From Neobacillus novalis NBRC 102450 (GTDB lineage Bacteria > Bacillota > Bacilli > Bacillales > Cytobacillaceae), in contig NZ_BCVP01000025.1 in the NCBI RefSeq assembly GCF_001591805.1, positions 54,653 to 118,652 on the forward strand: 64,000 nt of DNA, read 5' to 3'. The notes under the pieces were generated by a model. It did not search any database and had not been told where the DNA came from. It saw only the letters and a program-made list of their open reading frames with translations. Below are positions 52,237 through 60,947 of this stretch, in pieces. How positions within the stretch are numbered: position 1 is the stretch's first letter; each line of letters starts with the position of its first letter. A program made the position numbers and the translations under genes.

Positions 52237-53277
52237 TTATTTTTTAACCAGGTCTGTTTCACCAATTTCTTCAACAACTAATTTAAGTCTGTTTGCATCA
52301 GCATAAGAAGATACTGGGAAATTTGTTGAAATAATCGTTTGATTGTCTTTTACTTTCATACTAAAGGCATTTGGCTGATATTTCTCTCCATTTTCATCAG
52401 TGATGTGCATCCGACCGCCAATTAAATTTTCATTTTCGATTACTCCATCCAAAGCAAATGTTATATTAAGAGATGTTGGATTCGCAATCGCTGATGTAAC
52501 TTGGACTTTAGACGATGTATTCTTCATTGCATATTCAATATTTGAAAACGCTTTTGTATGTTCCCCTAGTTTGAGCCTCCAATTACCATTGATAACCTTA
52601 AACTCTCCATCCCCATTGTTAAAAATTACACTTTCCACTTCAATCACAGCATTTTTTAATAAAGGGATAGTTCCTTCGTTTGAATCAAGCACTGCATCGT
52701 ATTGAACTGTGCCCGCTTTTAAGTCAATTGGACCGTTTTTATTTTCAATACTTGAGATATATTTATTAGTTCCGTGTAATTTTTTCTTATCTGAAACAAA
52801 TTCATCGATATATTCTCCATCACCATTTATGATACGGTAGTTTAAAGAAACTTCTTCCACACCTTTATCTAATAAAGATTTATCCTTAAAAACCATCTGA
52901 AAGCTTAATCCAATTTTATTGTTATCAGAAAAATAATGGTCTAACATAACTTTGATATTTTTATCAGAAGCAACGCTTTTGCTATCTTGTGTAAATCCTT
53001 CATTTACCGCTCGTTCAATACCCTTATCATGGAAATTGAAAAATTCATAAATTCCAGCTTTTACATTATCATTCGACACAGTCAATCCCACAACTAAGCA
53101 AGCACTAGCAACGACAGCGATTATACCATTTCGATTGAATTTTCTTTTCTTTTGTTTAGATTGCTTACGAATCGAATCATAGGTCTTATCTAGTGACTGT
53201 CTCACAGTAAATGGGATTTCCTTCTCTTCGTTCAAAATATTATTTAACTCCTTATCGAAATTATTGAACATAACCAA
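52237..53277 (-). CDS. Anti-sigma factor, DUF4179 type
   Basis: The 346-residue protein has a cytoplasmic N-terminus (about 1–47), a single membrane helix (GIIAVVASACLVVGLTVS) and a large outer domain with the DUF4179 look (VKAGIYEFFNFHDKGIERAV, KIGLSFQMVFKD, ITFALDGVIENENLIGG). Such proteins hold an ECF sigma factor at the membrane until an envelope signal arrives. The start (TTG 53277 or ATG 53271) lies within the sigma gene, which it overlaps by up to 17 bp. Confidence 0.85.
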   Translation of the reverse strand: MVMFNNFDKELNNILNEEKEIPFTVRQSLDKTYDSIRKQSKQKKRKFNRNGIIAVVASACLVVGLTVSNDNVKAGIYEFFNFHDKGIERAVNEGFTQDSKSVASDKNIKVMLDHYFSDNNKIGLSFQMVFKDKSLLDKGVEEVSLNYRIINGDGEYIDEFVSDKKKLHGTNKYISSIENKNGPIDLKAGTVQYDAVLDSNEGTIPLLKNAVIEVESVIFNNGDGEFKVINGNWRLKLGEHTKAFSNIEYAMKNTSSKVQVTSAIANPTSLNITFALDGVIENENLIGGRMHITDENGEKYQPNAFSMKVKDNQTIISTNFPVSSYADANRLKLVVEEIGETDLVKK

Positions 53278-53794
53278 TCACCCCTCCGCCTTTATCATAA
53301 TTACTTCTTAATATTGATTTAGCTCTGGACAGTCTTGACTTAATTGTCCCTTCAGGTTCTTTCAAAAACTCACTTATCTCTTTGGTGTTCATACCGACAA
53401 TATAATATAAGACAATCGCTGTTTTATAGTCGGTATTAAGGGCATTAAGTTCATCTTCCAATTCCATTTTTGAAATCGAATCATTTGTCTGTTGTTGCAA
53501 TTCCTCAACATCTACCGCTTCAAAGATATTCTTATTTTTGTTCAGAATGCTATTGCATTTATTGATTAATATTTTGCAAATCCATGTATTGAAATAAGCA
53601 GGATTTTTTAGACTATCTAATTTTTCATAAGCTGACAAGATAGCATCTTGCATTGCATCAGCCACATCTTCATCATTATTCAATAATTTATTAGCAACTT
53701 TATACAAAACTTGTTCATATTGCTTTATTAGCTGAATAAAGGCTTCATTATCACCCTTTTTTGCCTTTTTCACTAAGGCGTTTAATTTCGCCAT
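53261..53794 (-). CDS. ECF RNA polymerase sigma factor
   Basis: The 177-residue protein has sigma region 2 (YKVANKLLNNDEDVADAMQD followed by AILSAYEKLDSLKN) and region 4 (IVLYYIVGMNTKEISEFLK followed by EPEGTIKSRLSRAK). It lacks regions 1 and 3, as ECF factors do. It heads the cargo operon and overlaps the anti-sigma gene. Two near-identical repeats upstream probably carry its promoter(s). Organisation resembles sigY–yxl of B. subtilis, an ECF/anti-sigma/ABC set, although the transporter differs. Confidence 0.92.
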   Translation of the reverse strand: MAKLNALVKKAKKGDNEAFIQLIKQYEQVLYKVANKLLNNDEDVADAMQDAILSAYEKLDSLKNPAYFNTWICKILINKCNSILNKNKNIFEAVDVEELQQQTNDSISKMELEDELNALNTDYKTAIVLYYIVGMNTKEISEFLKEPEGTIKSRLSRAKSILRSNYDKGGGVIGYVQ

Positions 53795-53832
53795 TCATAT
53801 CCCCCCAGGTAATTCCAGATAATCAGTATTTC

Positions 53833-53948
53833 AAAATAAATATGTACTCTCCTTTGTTCCTTTCACTATGTTAGATATGGAAACATATCAAATGGTTGCA
53901 TTATTTTAATAAAATATTTTGGTCAGAAGAATTGCTTACAAATGCAAC
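53833..53948 (-). promoter_or_regulatory. Repeat unit 1 with candidate ECF promoter
   Basis: On the minus strand TGCAACC is followed at ECF-like distance by ATATCTAAC (53870–53900), then a leader of about 70 nt to the sigma gene. The unit is repeated at 53964–54077; both keep the TGCAAC and TCTAACATAGTG parts. An autoregulatory promoter is inferred; the -10 assignment is uncertain. Confidence 0.5.
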
Positions 53949-53963
53949 TCATGACTATGATTT

Positions 53964-54077
53964 AAAATAAATATGTATCGCCTTTTTTTCTCTCCACTAT
54001 GTTAGATATTGAAGCATATCAAATAGTTGCATTATTTTCAAAGAATATTTCGGTAAAAATATCGTTTACCAATGCAA
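53964..54077 (-). repeat. Repeat unit 2 (copy of the sigma-gene promoter region)
   Basis: About 114 bp align with 53833–53948 with scattered differences, including AATAAATATGTA at one end and AATGCAA at the other. The presumed promoter core lies at 54001–54031. The tandem copy may strengthen autoregulation or be a trace of an older rearrangement. Confidence 0.7.
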
Positions 54078-54251
54078 ATAAAAAAGACCCAACCCTGAAA
54101 TCAGATTGAGTCTTACTTGATCAAATTTTTTACATAACCATTGCCTATTGGACAACTTGGGGTTGGTACCCAACTTTGTTGTTCAGTACCCGACTTTGTT
54201 GTCGAGTACCCGACTTTGTTGTTCAGTACCCGACTTTGTTGTCTTTCAACA
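54077..54251. repeat. Right transposon end with four abutting TnsB-type sites and an inward terminator
   Basis: Four units of CAGTACCCGACTTTGTTGT type lie at 54164–54183, 54184–54203, 54204–54223 and 54224–54243, a 20-bp period, followed by the terminal eight bases. Tn7 also has four packed sites at its right end. Further in, GACTCAA…TTGGGTC plus TTTTTT (54079–54117, minus strand) forms a terminator that would stop transcription entering from glmS. Confidence 0.9.
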
Positions 54252-54256
54252 TCTTT
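54252..54256. repeat. Target-site duplication, right copy (TCTTT)
   Basis: It is identical to 39335–39339. It lies 20 bp from the first base of the glmS stop codon, the usual distance for TnsD-directed insertion. Confidence 0.85.
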
Positions 54257-54275
54257 TGAAGCCATTACAGTCAGC

Positions 54276-56078
54276 TTATTCCACAGTTACCGATTTCGCG
54301 AGGTTACGCGGTTTATCGACGTCACAATCGCGGTGTAAGGCTGCGTAATAGGCAATTAATTGCATTGGTATGACAGAGATAAGTGGTGTTAATAATTCAT
54401 GTACTTCTGGGATGACGAAGCTATCTTCGTCCATATTTAGACCCTTCATCGAAATGATGCATGGGTTCGCTCCGCGGGCAACAACTTCTTTCACATTTCC
54501 GCGAATGCTTAGGTTTACACTTTCTTGAGTGGCAAGGGCAATAATTGGTGTCCCTTCTTCAATCAAAGCAATTGTACCATGCTTTAATTCGCCGCCTGCA
54601 AAACCTTCCGCTTGAATATAAGAGATTTCTTTAAGCTTTAAGGCACCTTCTAAACAAACATAATAGTCAACGCCGCGGCCGATGAAGAAGGCATTGCGTG
54701 TTACCGATAAAAATTCTCTTGAAATGTGTTCGAACAACTCTTTTGAGTCACATAGAACTTCCATGGCATTGGCGATAATCCCCAGCTCATGCACAAGGTC
54801 AAAATCAACACGAATATTTTGGCTCTTCGCAGTCACTTCCGCTAAAATAGCTAACACAGCTAACTGCGCTGTATATGCCTTTGAAGAGGCAACCGCAATT
54901 TCAGGACCAGCATGCAGCAATAGTGTATACTCCGCTTCACGGGATAGAGTTGACCCCGGCACATTGGTAATCGTTAACGTACGATAACCCATTTCTTTAA
55001 CTTTCACGAGCACAGCACGGCTGTCAGCTGTTTCGCCACTCTGTGAAATAAAGATAAACAACGGCTTCTCCGTTAGAAGCGGCATATTATAAACAAATTC
55101 ACTGGCAATATGAACTTCAACAGGAAGTTTAGCAATGCCTTCAATGAACTGCTTTCCAACAAGACCAGCGTGATAAGAAGTCCCGGCAGCAATAATATAA
55201 ACCCGGTCAGATTCGTTCATAGCGCTAATGATTTCAGGGTTAATCGTTAATTCCCCCTGCTCATTTTGATACGTTTGAATAATCTTACGCATCACAAGCG
55301 GCTGCTCATCAATTTCTTTTAACATATAATGAGGGTACGTACCCTTTTCGATGTCACTTGCATCAAGTTCAGCTGTAAATGGCACACGGCTAATAATGTC
55401 TCCGTTTAGATTTTGGATGGTTACATCATTCTTTTTAACAATAACAATTTCCTTGTCCATTAGTTCCAGGTACTGATTCGTGACTTGAATCATTGCCATT
55501 GCGTCACTAGCAACAACATTAAAGTCGTCACCTAGACCAACAAGAAGCGGACTTTTATTTTTTGCTACATAGATGGTTTCATCGTCCTGTGCATCCAAAA
55601 GCGCAAGTGCATACGATCCATGTAAAAGTGTCAATGTTTTACGGAAGGCTTCTAAAACCTCTAAGCCTTCCTGAACAAATAACTCAATCATCTGCACAAT
55701 GACTTCTGTATCTGTTTCACTTACGAAAGTAACATCTGTTAAAAATTCACGCTTTAAAAGGTCATAGTTCTCGATGACACCGTTATGAACGAGCGTAAAA
55801 CGTCCAGATGTACTTTGATGGGGATGGGAGTTTACTTTGCTTGGAACACCATGTGTTGCCCAGCGTGTATGGCCAATTCCGATGTTTGCCATTACGTCTT
55901 CATCAACAATTCCGCGTAAATCAGCAATGCGGCCTTTTTCTTTAAAAACATGAATGCCGCGCTCGTTTCTTAAAGCAATACCAGCTGAGTCATAACCTCT
56001 ATATTCAAGCTTTTCCAAGCCTTTTAATAAAATTTCCTTCGAGTCATTATTACCAATATATCCAACAATTCCACACAT
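54276..56078 (-). CDS. glmS: Glutamine–fructose-6-phosphate aminotransferase (isomerising)
   Basis: The 600-residue enzyme makes glucosamine-6-phosphate for cell-wall synthesis. The N-terminal glutaminase domain starts [10 protein letters not shown] (catalytic Cys2) and has GHTRWATHG near residue 72. Two SIS domains follow ([11 protein letters not shown] near 295, SQSGETADS near 345), and the C-terminus ends [12 protein letters not shown]. The last codons are the TnsD recognition region, still intact despite the insertion behind them. GGGAGG precedes the ATG. It is controlled by its own promoter and the glmS ribozyme upstream. Confidence 0.98.
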   Translation of the reverse strand: MCGIVGYIGNNDSKEILLKGLEKLEYRGYDSAGIALRNERGIHVFKEKGRIADLRGIVDEDVMANIGIGHTRWATHGVPSKVNSHPHQSTSGRFTLVHNGVIENYDLLKREFLTDVTFVSETDTEVIVQMIELFVQEGLEVLEAFRKTLTLLHGSYALALLDAQDDETIYVAKNKSPLLVGLGDDFNVVASDAMAMIQVTNQYLELMDKEIVIVKKNDVTIQNLNGDIISRVPFTAELDASDIEKGTYPHYMLKEIDEQPLVMRKIIQTYQNEQGELTINPEIISAMNESDRVYIIAAGTSYHAGLVGKQFIEGIAKLPVEVHIASEFVYNMPLLTEKPLFIFISQSGETADSRAVLVKVKEMGYRTLTITNVPGSTLSREAEYTLLLHAGPEIAVASSKAYTAQLAVLAILAEVTAKSQNIRVDFDLVHELGIIANAMEVLCDSKELFEHISREFLSVTRNAFFIGRGVDYYVCLEGALKLKEISYIQAEGFAGGELKHGTIALIEEGTPIIALATQESVNLSIRGNVKEVVARGANPCIISMKGLNMDEDSFVIPEVHELLTPLISVIPMQLIAYYAALHRDCDVDKPRNLAKSVTVE

Positions 56079-56086
56079 TTTTTTTC

Positions 56087-56133
56087 CTCCCTAAAGGGGG
56101 ACAAGGTGCTTCTGAGGGCGTACTTGCCCCCTT
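56087..56133 (-). promoter_or_regulatory. Hairpin just before the glmS ribosome-binding site
   Basis: AAGGGGGCAAG and CTTGTCCCCCTT pair across a loop of about 20 bases, immediately upstream of GGGAGG. It could protect the mRNA 5' part after ribozyme cleavage or modulate translation; this is unproven. Confidence 0.4.
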
Positions 56134-56169
56134 ATCTCTGTTTTTTTGTCAGGTATCTGTCTATACCTT

Positions 56170-56345
56170 TTTGAAACATTACGATTATTATGCGCATTTT
56201 CTTCTCTTTGTCCACAAAGTTGCCTTCATGTTTTAAAGAAGAAATTTTCGGCCTTGCACACACAGCCGGGAGGTATCCGCCGAACATTCGATAAACCTCC
56301 TCCTCGTCAACTAACCAAACTCTCTTTCAGTTAGTTCAGGCGCTT
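56170..56345 (-). ncRNA. glmS ribozyme: glmS ribozyme-riboswitch
   Basis: The minus strand carries the conserved blocks in order: AGCGCCTGAACTAAC at the cleavage site (G+1 at 56343), GTTGACGAGGAGGAGGTTTA, TCGAATGTTCGGCGGATACC and TCCCGGCTGTGTG, then the P3/P4 region with AAGGCCGAAAATTTC. This RNA is cleaved on binding glucosamine-6-phosphate, lowering glmS expression. The 3' limit is approximate. Confidence 0.95.
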
Positions 56346-56421
56346 TTAAATACTGATTCCTCCTGCTGCCCTCCTTTCCAAGAATCCTTTCTAAAATGCT
56401 TTAAAGAAACAAAGCAAATTA

Positions 56422-56451
56422 ATAGTACATGATTTGTCAGTCGTCCGTCAA
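56422..56451 (-). promoter_or_regulatory. Sigma-A promoter of glmS
   Basis: On the minus strand TTGACG and TACTAT are 18 bp apart, about 70 bp before the ribozyme cleavage site. No other promoter-like pair is evident between glmM and the ribozyme. Confidence 0.6.
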
Positions 56452-56497
56452 CAAATAAAATAAATGTTAATATTTTGTTCAAAAACCATTCATAATA

Positions 56498-56539
56498 AAA
56501 TATGCATAAGGGAATGGAATCGTTCCCTTATGCATATTT
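56498..56539 (-). terminator. Intrinsic terminator of the cdaA–cdaR–glmM operon
   Basis: Arms of 17 bp (AAATATGCATAAGGGAA and its complement) with an eight-base loop lie directly behind the glmM stop, with T-rich sequence on the minus strand. Confidence 0.75.
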
Positions 56540-56548
56540 GAGAAATCA

Positions 56549-57898
56549 TTATTCTTTTAATTCCATTTCCTCTTTCACGACTGTGACGATGCGGTTCACA
56601 TAGGATTCACATAGTTCTTCCGTTGAAGCCTCTGCCATAACGCGGACAAGCGGCTCTGTTCCTGATGGGCGGACAAGGATTCTCCCGTTCCCGGCCATTT
56701 CCGCTTCTACCTGGTCAATAACCTCTTTTACGCGAGGGTTATCGGTCACATGATGCTTATCCGTTACTTTCACATTCACAAGCTTTTGCGGGAATTTTTT
56801 CATTTCGCCAGCAAGCTCTGACAACGGCTTCCCAGTCGCCTTCATAATATTAACTAATTGCAACCCGGTTAATAAGCCATCCCCTGTGGTGTTATAGTCC
56901 AAGAAAATGATATGGCCTGATTGTTCGCCACCGAGATTATAACCATTTTTCTTCATTTCTTCAACAACATAACGGTCACCAACCGCTGTTGGTACACTAT
57001 GGATAGCATGATTCTCAAGCGCTTTATAAAAACCAAGATTGCTCATAACGGTTGAAACAATCGTGCTTTGCTTTAAACGACCGTTTTCTTTCATATATTT
57101 GCCGCAAATATAAAGGATTTGGTCGCCATCGACAATATTTCCTTTTTCATCAATGGCAATTAAACGATCGCCATCGCCGTCAAAGGAAAGTCCGACATCA
57201 GCCCCTTTTTCCTTCATCATCGCAGCAAGTGCTTCAGGATGAGTCGAACCAACACCTTCATTGATATTTAAACCGTTTGGTGAAGCCCCCATTGTTGACA
57301 GGTCTGCATCCAAATCAGCGAATAAATGCGTTGCAAGCGAAGACGTTGCCCCGTGTGCACAATCCAATGCAATATGGATACCGGAGAAATCTTCCTCAAC
57401 GGTATTTTTCAAGTATTGCAGATACTTTTGCCCGCCTTCAAAGTAATCCATCACCTGACCAAGCTCTGCCCCGGTTGGACGAGGCAATTGATCCTGCGGC
57501 AAGTCGATTAGTTCCTCAATTTCGACCTCTTGCTCATCGGAAAGCTTAAAGCCGTCAGAGCCAAAAAATTTAATCCCATTATCTGCCACCGGATTATGTG
57601 AAGCGGAAATCATCACACCCGCCTGGGCTCCTAATGCTTTTGTCAAATAAGCGACACCAGGAGTCGATATCACTCCGAGGCGCATTACTTCTGCCCCAAT
57701 CGAAAGTAATCCTGCCACAAGCGCCCCTTCCAGCATATGTCCGGATATCCGTGTATCACGGCCGATTAACACTTTTGGACGATTCTTATCTTTCGTTAAC
57801 ACATATCCGCCAAAACGGCCTAATTTAAATGCTAGCTCTGGTGTTAATTCACTGTTTGCTACTCCTCGCACCCCATCGGTACCGAAATATTTTCCCAT
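56549..57898 (-). CDS. glmM: Phosphoglucosamine mutase
   Basis: The 449-residue enzyme converts glucosamine-6-phosphate to glucosamine-1-phosphate, the step after GlmS. It has the N-terminal [15 protein letters not shown], the phosphoserine motif [15 protein letters not shown] near residue 98, the metal loop [13 protein letters not shown] near 240, [10 protein letters not shown] near 324 and [12 protein letters not shown] near 408. GGAGAG precedes the ATG. It is third in the conserved cdaA–cdaR–glmM group; GlmM is known to bind and inhibit CdaA in Bacillus and relatives, linking cell-wall precursor supply with c-di-AMP. Confidence 0.98.
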   Translation of the reverse strand: MGKYFGTDGVRGVANSELTPELAFKLGRFGGYVLTKDKNRPKVLIGRDTRISGHMLEGALVAGLLSIGAEVMRLGVISTPGVAYLTKALGAQAGVMISASHNPVADNGIKFFGSDGFKLSDEQEVEIEELIDLPQDQLPRPTGAELGQVMDYFEGGQKYLQYLKNTVEEDFSGIHIALDCAHGATSSLATHLFADLDADLSTMGASPNGLNINEGVGSTHPEALAAMMKEKGADVGLSFDGDGDRLIAIDEKGNIVDGDQILYICGKYMKENGRLKQSTIVSTVMSNLGFYKALENHAIHSVPTAVGDRYVVEEMKKNGYNLGGEQSGHIIFLDYNTTGDGLLTGLQLVNIMKATGKPLSELAGEMKKFPQKLVNVKVTDKHHVTDNPRVKEVIDQVEAEMAGNGRILVRPSGTEPLVRVMAEASTEELCESYVNRIVTVVKEEMELKE

Positions 57899-57933
57899 TT
57901 AAAAATCTCTCCTTCAACATAAATTGCTGGATA

Positions 57934-59169
57934 TTAGGCATTATTTTTTGAAATTGTAATTTTCGCCTTCACTTTATCAGGTTTCCACTTTACATTCGGC
58001 GGGCCTTCTACCTGAATATTCACTTCATGATCCCCCTCCGTAAGACTAGACAGATCAATGTAAACTGAAAAGTCGTCCGGTTTCAAAGCGCTTAATGCCG
58101 CTGTTGGACCATTTATTAATAAATTTATCAACTGATTATCCGGATCATTTATCTCCGCTTGATAATCTTCGGATAAGCCCTGAATTTTTACCGGAATACC
58201 CGATAGGGTCTTCTCATCCTGCTTATTGACATTGACCACCACAGTTACTTTTACTGTTTGCGGGCTAACCTTAGTAATCCCATTTGAGATGATGACAGGT
58301 AAAGTAAGTGTTGTATTTTCGCTAATTTTACTAATGTCTACTTCGACCCTGACACTTTCTGTCGTCTTCAGCACATCTTCATGTCCCATAATAGTCGCTT
58401 CATTTGTGTCAAGTTCTATCGATTGAATCGTAACTCCCTCTTGAGCTGTTCCTTTTCTCACAATATTAATCGGAACAGTCTTGGTGTTACTTTTTACGGG
58501 AATGGTGACCTTAACGACCTCAGGTTCCACCACGACATTTAACTTATTTAAATCCTTGTCCAGAACTTGGATACGAGCTTCTTTCGTAAATGATTCTTTC
58601 AGTTTACCTTTCCCATCAAGGGTGGCCTTTACATAGGAAATTCGGTCAATCACACTTTTAGCACCGGTAATTTTCACTTTACTAGGCTCGACAACAGGCT
58701 GCCCGGCGGAATAGCCCTCTTCTATTTGGCCTGAATTAAACTCTGCCTCGACTTTGAATTCCTTAGTAATCTTTTCCTGAACCGTTACGGTCACACTGGC
58801 TGGGCTTAGGGTTGCGGACAATTTATCAGATAAATCTCGTATTTTTAGTTTCACTGTTTGTTTGCCAATCTTGGCATCTTTCAAATCGAGATAAACCTCG
58901 AAGTTCTTTGCTGCCTTGGCTGACTGAACGTGGGTTTTCGGTCCTTTTATGGTTATATCGATTGTGCTGGGAATTCCGGCCACGACTAAATTCTCCACAT
59001 CGTAATAAACTTTTACAGGAAAATCCTTTATTGTGGCTGTCGATTGTCCCCCCGGTACATAGACATCTGTAATCTTCTTGCCTGTATGTTGTACCGAAGA
59101 ATATAAGAGCATGGCTAATAACAAGGCAAGGATTTTAATAAACCAAGGATTATCCATCCATTTATCCAT
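57934..59169 (-). CDS. cdaR: CdaR, regulator of CdaA (YbbR-domain protein)
   Basis: The 411-residue protein has one N-terminal membrane helix (PWFIKILALLLAMLLYSSV) followed by four outer YbbR repeats (about 50–130, 135–220, 225–310 and 320–405). Conserved beta-rich patterns such as VVAGIPSTIDITIKGPK and LSALKPDDFSVYIDLSSL recur. CdaR modulates the activity of CdaA at the membrane. The start overlaps the end of cdaA by 8 bp. Confidence 0.94.
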   Translation of the reverse strand: MDKWMDNPWFIKILALLLAMLLYSSVQHTGKKITDVYVPGGQSTATIKDFPVKVYYDVENLVVAGIPSTIDITIKGPKTHVQSAKAAKNFEVYLDLKDAKIGKQTVKLKIRDLSDKLSATLSPASVTVTVQEKITKEFKVEAEFNSGQIEEGYSAGQPVVEPSKVKITGAKSVIDRISYVKATLDGKGKLKESFTKEARIQVLDKDLNKLNVVVEPEVVKVTIPVKSNTKTVPINIVRKGTAQEGVTIQSIELDTNEATIMGHEDVLKTTESVRVEVDISKISENTTLTLPVIISNGITKVSPQTVKVTVVVNVNKQDEKTLSGIPVKIQGLSEDYQAEINDPDNQLINLLINGPTAALSALKPDDFSVYIDLSSLTEGDHEVNIQVEGPPNVKWKPDKVKAKITISKNNA

Positions 59170-59989
59170 TATTCTTACCCCTCCAGTTCCAACGAGCGGA
59201 AGAAGTCTGTTTCGTTTTGTTATTGATTAATAATTCACTTGTCAGTAATTCTTTCAAACCCTCTGTATTTACATCGCGATGAAGCTCGCCATTCTTTGTA
59301 AGTGAGATATTTCCCGTCTCCTCCGATACGACGACAGTTATACTATCCGTGACCTCACTAATTCCTAATGCCGCCCGGTGCCTTGTTCCCAGTTCCTTGG
59401 ATATAAAGGGGCTTTCCGATAATGGAAGATAGCAGGCAGCAGCCGCGACATTATTTCTTTGAATAATCACTGCACCATCATGAAGCGGTGTGTTCGGGAT
59501 GAAAATATTAATCAACAATTCCGAAGAAATGGTCGAGTTTAATTGGATGCCGGTTTCTATGTAATCACTCATGCCTGTTTCTCTTTCAATCGATATTAAA
59601 GCACCGATGCGGCGCTTTGCCATATAATCCGTTGCTTTAATGATCGCTTCAACAGCTTTTTCCTGATTATCATCAACCGGATTACTGCTTCTCGAAAAGA
59701 ACCGTCCCCTCCCTAACTGCTCAAGGGCACGTCGTAGTTCAGGCTGAAAAATAATAATAATCGCAAGAAACCCGTATGTTATCACTTGCTCCATCATCCA
59801 GCTTAACGTTTGTAAGCCGAGAAAATCACTGACAACTCTGACAAGAAGAATGACCAATATACCTTTTAATAACTGAACGGCCTTCGTTCCCTTTATCACG
59901 TTAATCAGCTTGTAAATGACATACCATACGAGGACAATATCAACAATACTAGCCAAATACTTCCATATTGTGAAATCAGCAAACGGCAT
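59162..59989 (-). CDS. cdaA: Membrane-bound diadenylate cyclase CdaA
   Basis: The 275-residue protein has three N-terminal helices (about 10–30, 38–57 and 62–80) followed by the DAC domain with GALISIERETG near residue 125, PLHDGAVII near 171 and GTRHRAALGISE near 204. It is the housekeeping source of cyclic di-AMP, distinct from the soluble CdaS at 8839. Gene order cdaA–cdaR–glmM is the conserved arrangement. Confidence 0.97.
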   Translation of the reverse strand: MPFADFTIWKYLASIVDIVLVWYVIYKLINVIKGTKAVQLLKGILVILLVRVVSDFLGLQTLSWMMEQVITYGFLAIIIIFQPELRRALEQLGRGRFFSRSSNPVDDNQEKAVEAIIKATDYMAKRRIGALISIERETGMSDYIETGIQLNSTISSELLINIFIPNTPLHDGAVIIQRNNVAAAACYLPLSESPFISKELGTRHRAALGISEVTDSITVVVSEETGNISLTKNGELHRDVNTEGLKELLTSELLINNKTKQTSSARWNWRGKNNG

Positions 59990-60039
59990 TGTTTTTCCTC
60001 CGTAACTTTCTAAAAACGTAGATTGAATACAACTAATTC

Positions 60040-60048
60040 ATTATAACA
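60040..60048 (-). promoter_or_regulatory. Extended -10 promoter of the cdaA operon (candidate)
   Basis: The minus strand reads TGTTATAAT, an extended -10 element, about 50 bp before the cdaA start. No good -35 is seen. The rest of 59990–60261 shows no further gene. Confidence 0.4.
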
Positions 60049-60261
60049 TAAATGCACCATGTACTTATTATATCTATCTCCTAAAAATTAATTATGAGTT
60101 ATACACCACTATAAACTATAAAAGGTTATTCAGAGCACCATCCCTGCCAATAAAGGCGGTGTGAGCAGAGCAAAGCTTAACTATATTCAAAGTGTTTTAT
60201 GTACATCTCCCACTACTAATGGATTTTCTGATTCCTTATGCGGCGCTCCGCCCCTTTTCCT

Positions 60262-60300
60262 AAAAAAAAAACAAATCACTCGTTAAAGATGAGTGATTTG
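60262..60300 (-). terminator. Intrinsic terminator of sigW–rsiW
   Basis: AAATCACTC and GAGTGATTT pair around a nine-base loop, followed on the minus strand by a run of ten T, just behind the rsiW stop. cdaA is thus largely uncoupled from sigW. Confidence 0.8.
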
Positions 60301-60304
60301 CCTT

Positions 60305-60928
60305 TTATTCGGTTTCCGGCTGGTCGAAGATATCAATGACTTCTTGTGCCGTCCTTTTCATATGATACCAAACCCAGTCGAAGACCTCATTAACTTCCTC
60401 AATTTGGCCGGTTACATGGCCCGCAGAAGCCAGATATTTCTCTCCATTAATAACCGTTACATTGCCTTTAATTTCACCTTCAATTTCCAATTTCCCATTT
60501 CGAACGATGACATCGCCTTTGACAGTTTCCCCTTTAGGGACAATGACTGTATTATTTTTTACGACCAAGTTTTTTTGCTTCGTTACAGAAAACTCCTGAT
60601 CCTGATTCCAAGTGGAAAATATGCTTCCCAACATTAATAGGAAGAATAATGAGGCTGCGACAAGCATTGGATGATTTTTCAGCCATCGCCCCATCCAAAC
60701 CTTCTTCTTCTCCTTAGGTAAACGAGAAAGGACATTAGCTGTGAAATTTGCTGGTGCCTGCATATGTGAAATGCTTTTTACAAAAGCAATCGTCTTTTTT
60801 AATTCATTAAAAATGGTTTCACACTCTTTACAAGTTTGGAGGTGTTCCCTTAATATTTGTTCCTTATCGGGTTCGATTTCCTCATCTAAATATTCGTGCA
60901 TTAGTTCGATGATTTGTTCTGGACACAT
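60305..60928 (-). CDS. rsiW: Anti-sigma-W factor RsiW
   Basis: The roughly 207-residue protein has a zinc-binding anti-sigma domain at the N-terminus (LREHLQTCKECETIFNEL, with the HxxxCxxC pattern), one membrane helix near residue 93 (HPMLVAASLFFLLMLGSIFS) and an outer domain with a polymer-forming-like VVKNNTVIVPKGETVKGDV. It holds SigW inactive until cut by PrsW and RasP. I prefer the start at 60928 (MCPEQIIEL); the frame runs nine codons more, overlapping the end of sigW. Confidence 0.95.
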   Translation of the reverse strand: MCPEQIIELMHEYLDEEIEPDKEQILREHLQTCKECETIFNELKKTIAFVKSISHMQAPANFTANVLSRLPKEKKKVWMGRWLKNHPMLVAASLFFLLMLGSIFSTWNQDQEFSVTKQKNLVVKNNTVIVPKGETVKGDVIVRNGKLEIEGEIKGNVTVINGEKYLASAGHVTGQIEEVNEVFDWVWYHMKRTAQEVIDIFDQPETE

Positions 60929-60947
60929 ATTTTGTTTCACCCTCTTA

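Larger units (their letters stand above)
39340..54251. mobile_element. Tn7-like transposon in the glmS attachment site
   Basis: The element is 14,912 bp with inverted 28-bp ends that both start TGTT and share GACAACAAAGTCGGGTACTG after an eight-base lead. Tn7 itself has the same layout (TGT, then a TnsB site). Flanking TCTTT is duplicated. The right end faces glmS, 19 bp plus the duplication beyond its stop codon, the classic attTn7 position used by TnsD. Core genes are tnsA–tnsB–tnsC–tnsD; tnsE is not seen. Cargo lies between tnsA and the right end. The intact ends and complete core genes suggest that it could be mobile. Confidence 0.95.

Noticed and set aside
54164..54243. Regular 20-bp repeats that could suggest a CRISPR array
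   Set aside because: The units abut without spacers, match the single sites at the other transposon end, and sit exactly at the terminus, so they are TnsB-type sites.
39340..54251. CRISPR-associated (CAST) Tn7-like element
   Set aside because: No cas genes, no CRISPR array and a full-length TnsD with insertion at glmS; the element uses protein-guided targeting.
54141..54348. Open frames on the plus strand over the right end, rich in repeated Cys and Val
   Set aside because: They arise from the four TnsB-site repeats and run into glmS on the opposite strand.
56146..56334. Plus-strand open frame opposite the glmS leader
   Set aside because: It is antisense to the glmS ribozyme, which explains the conservation of this stretch.
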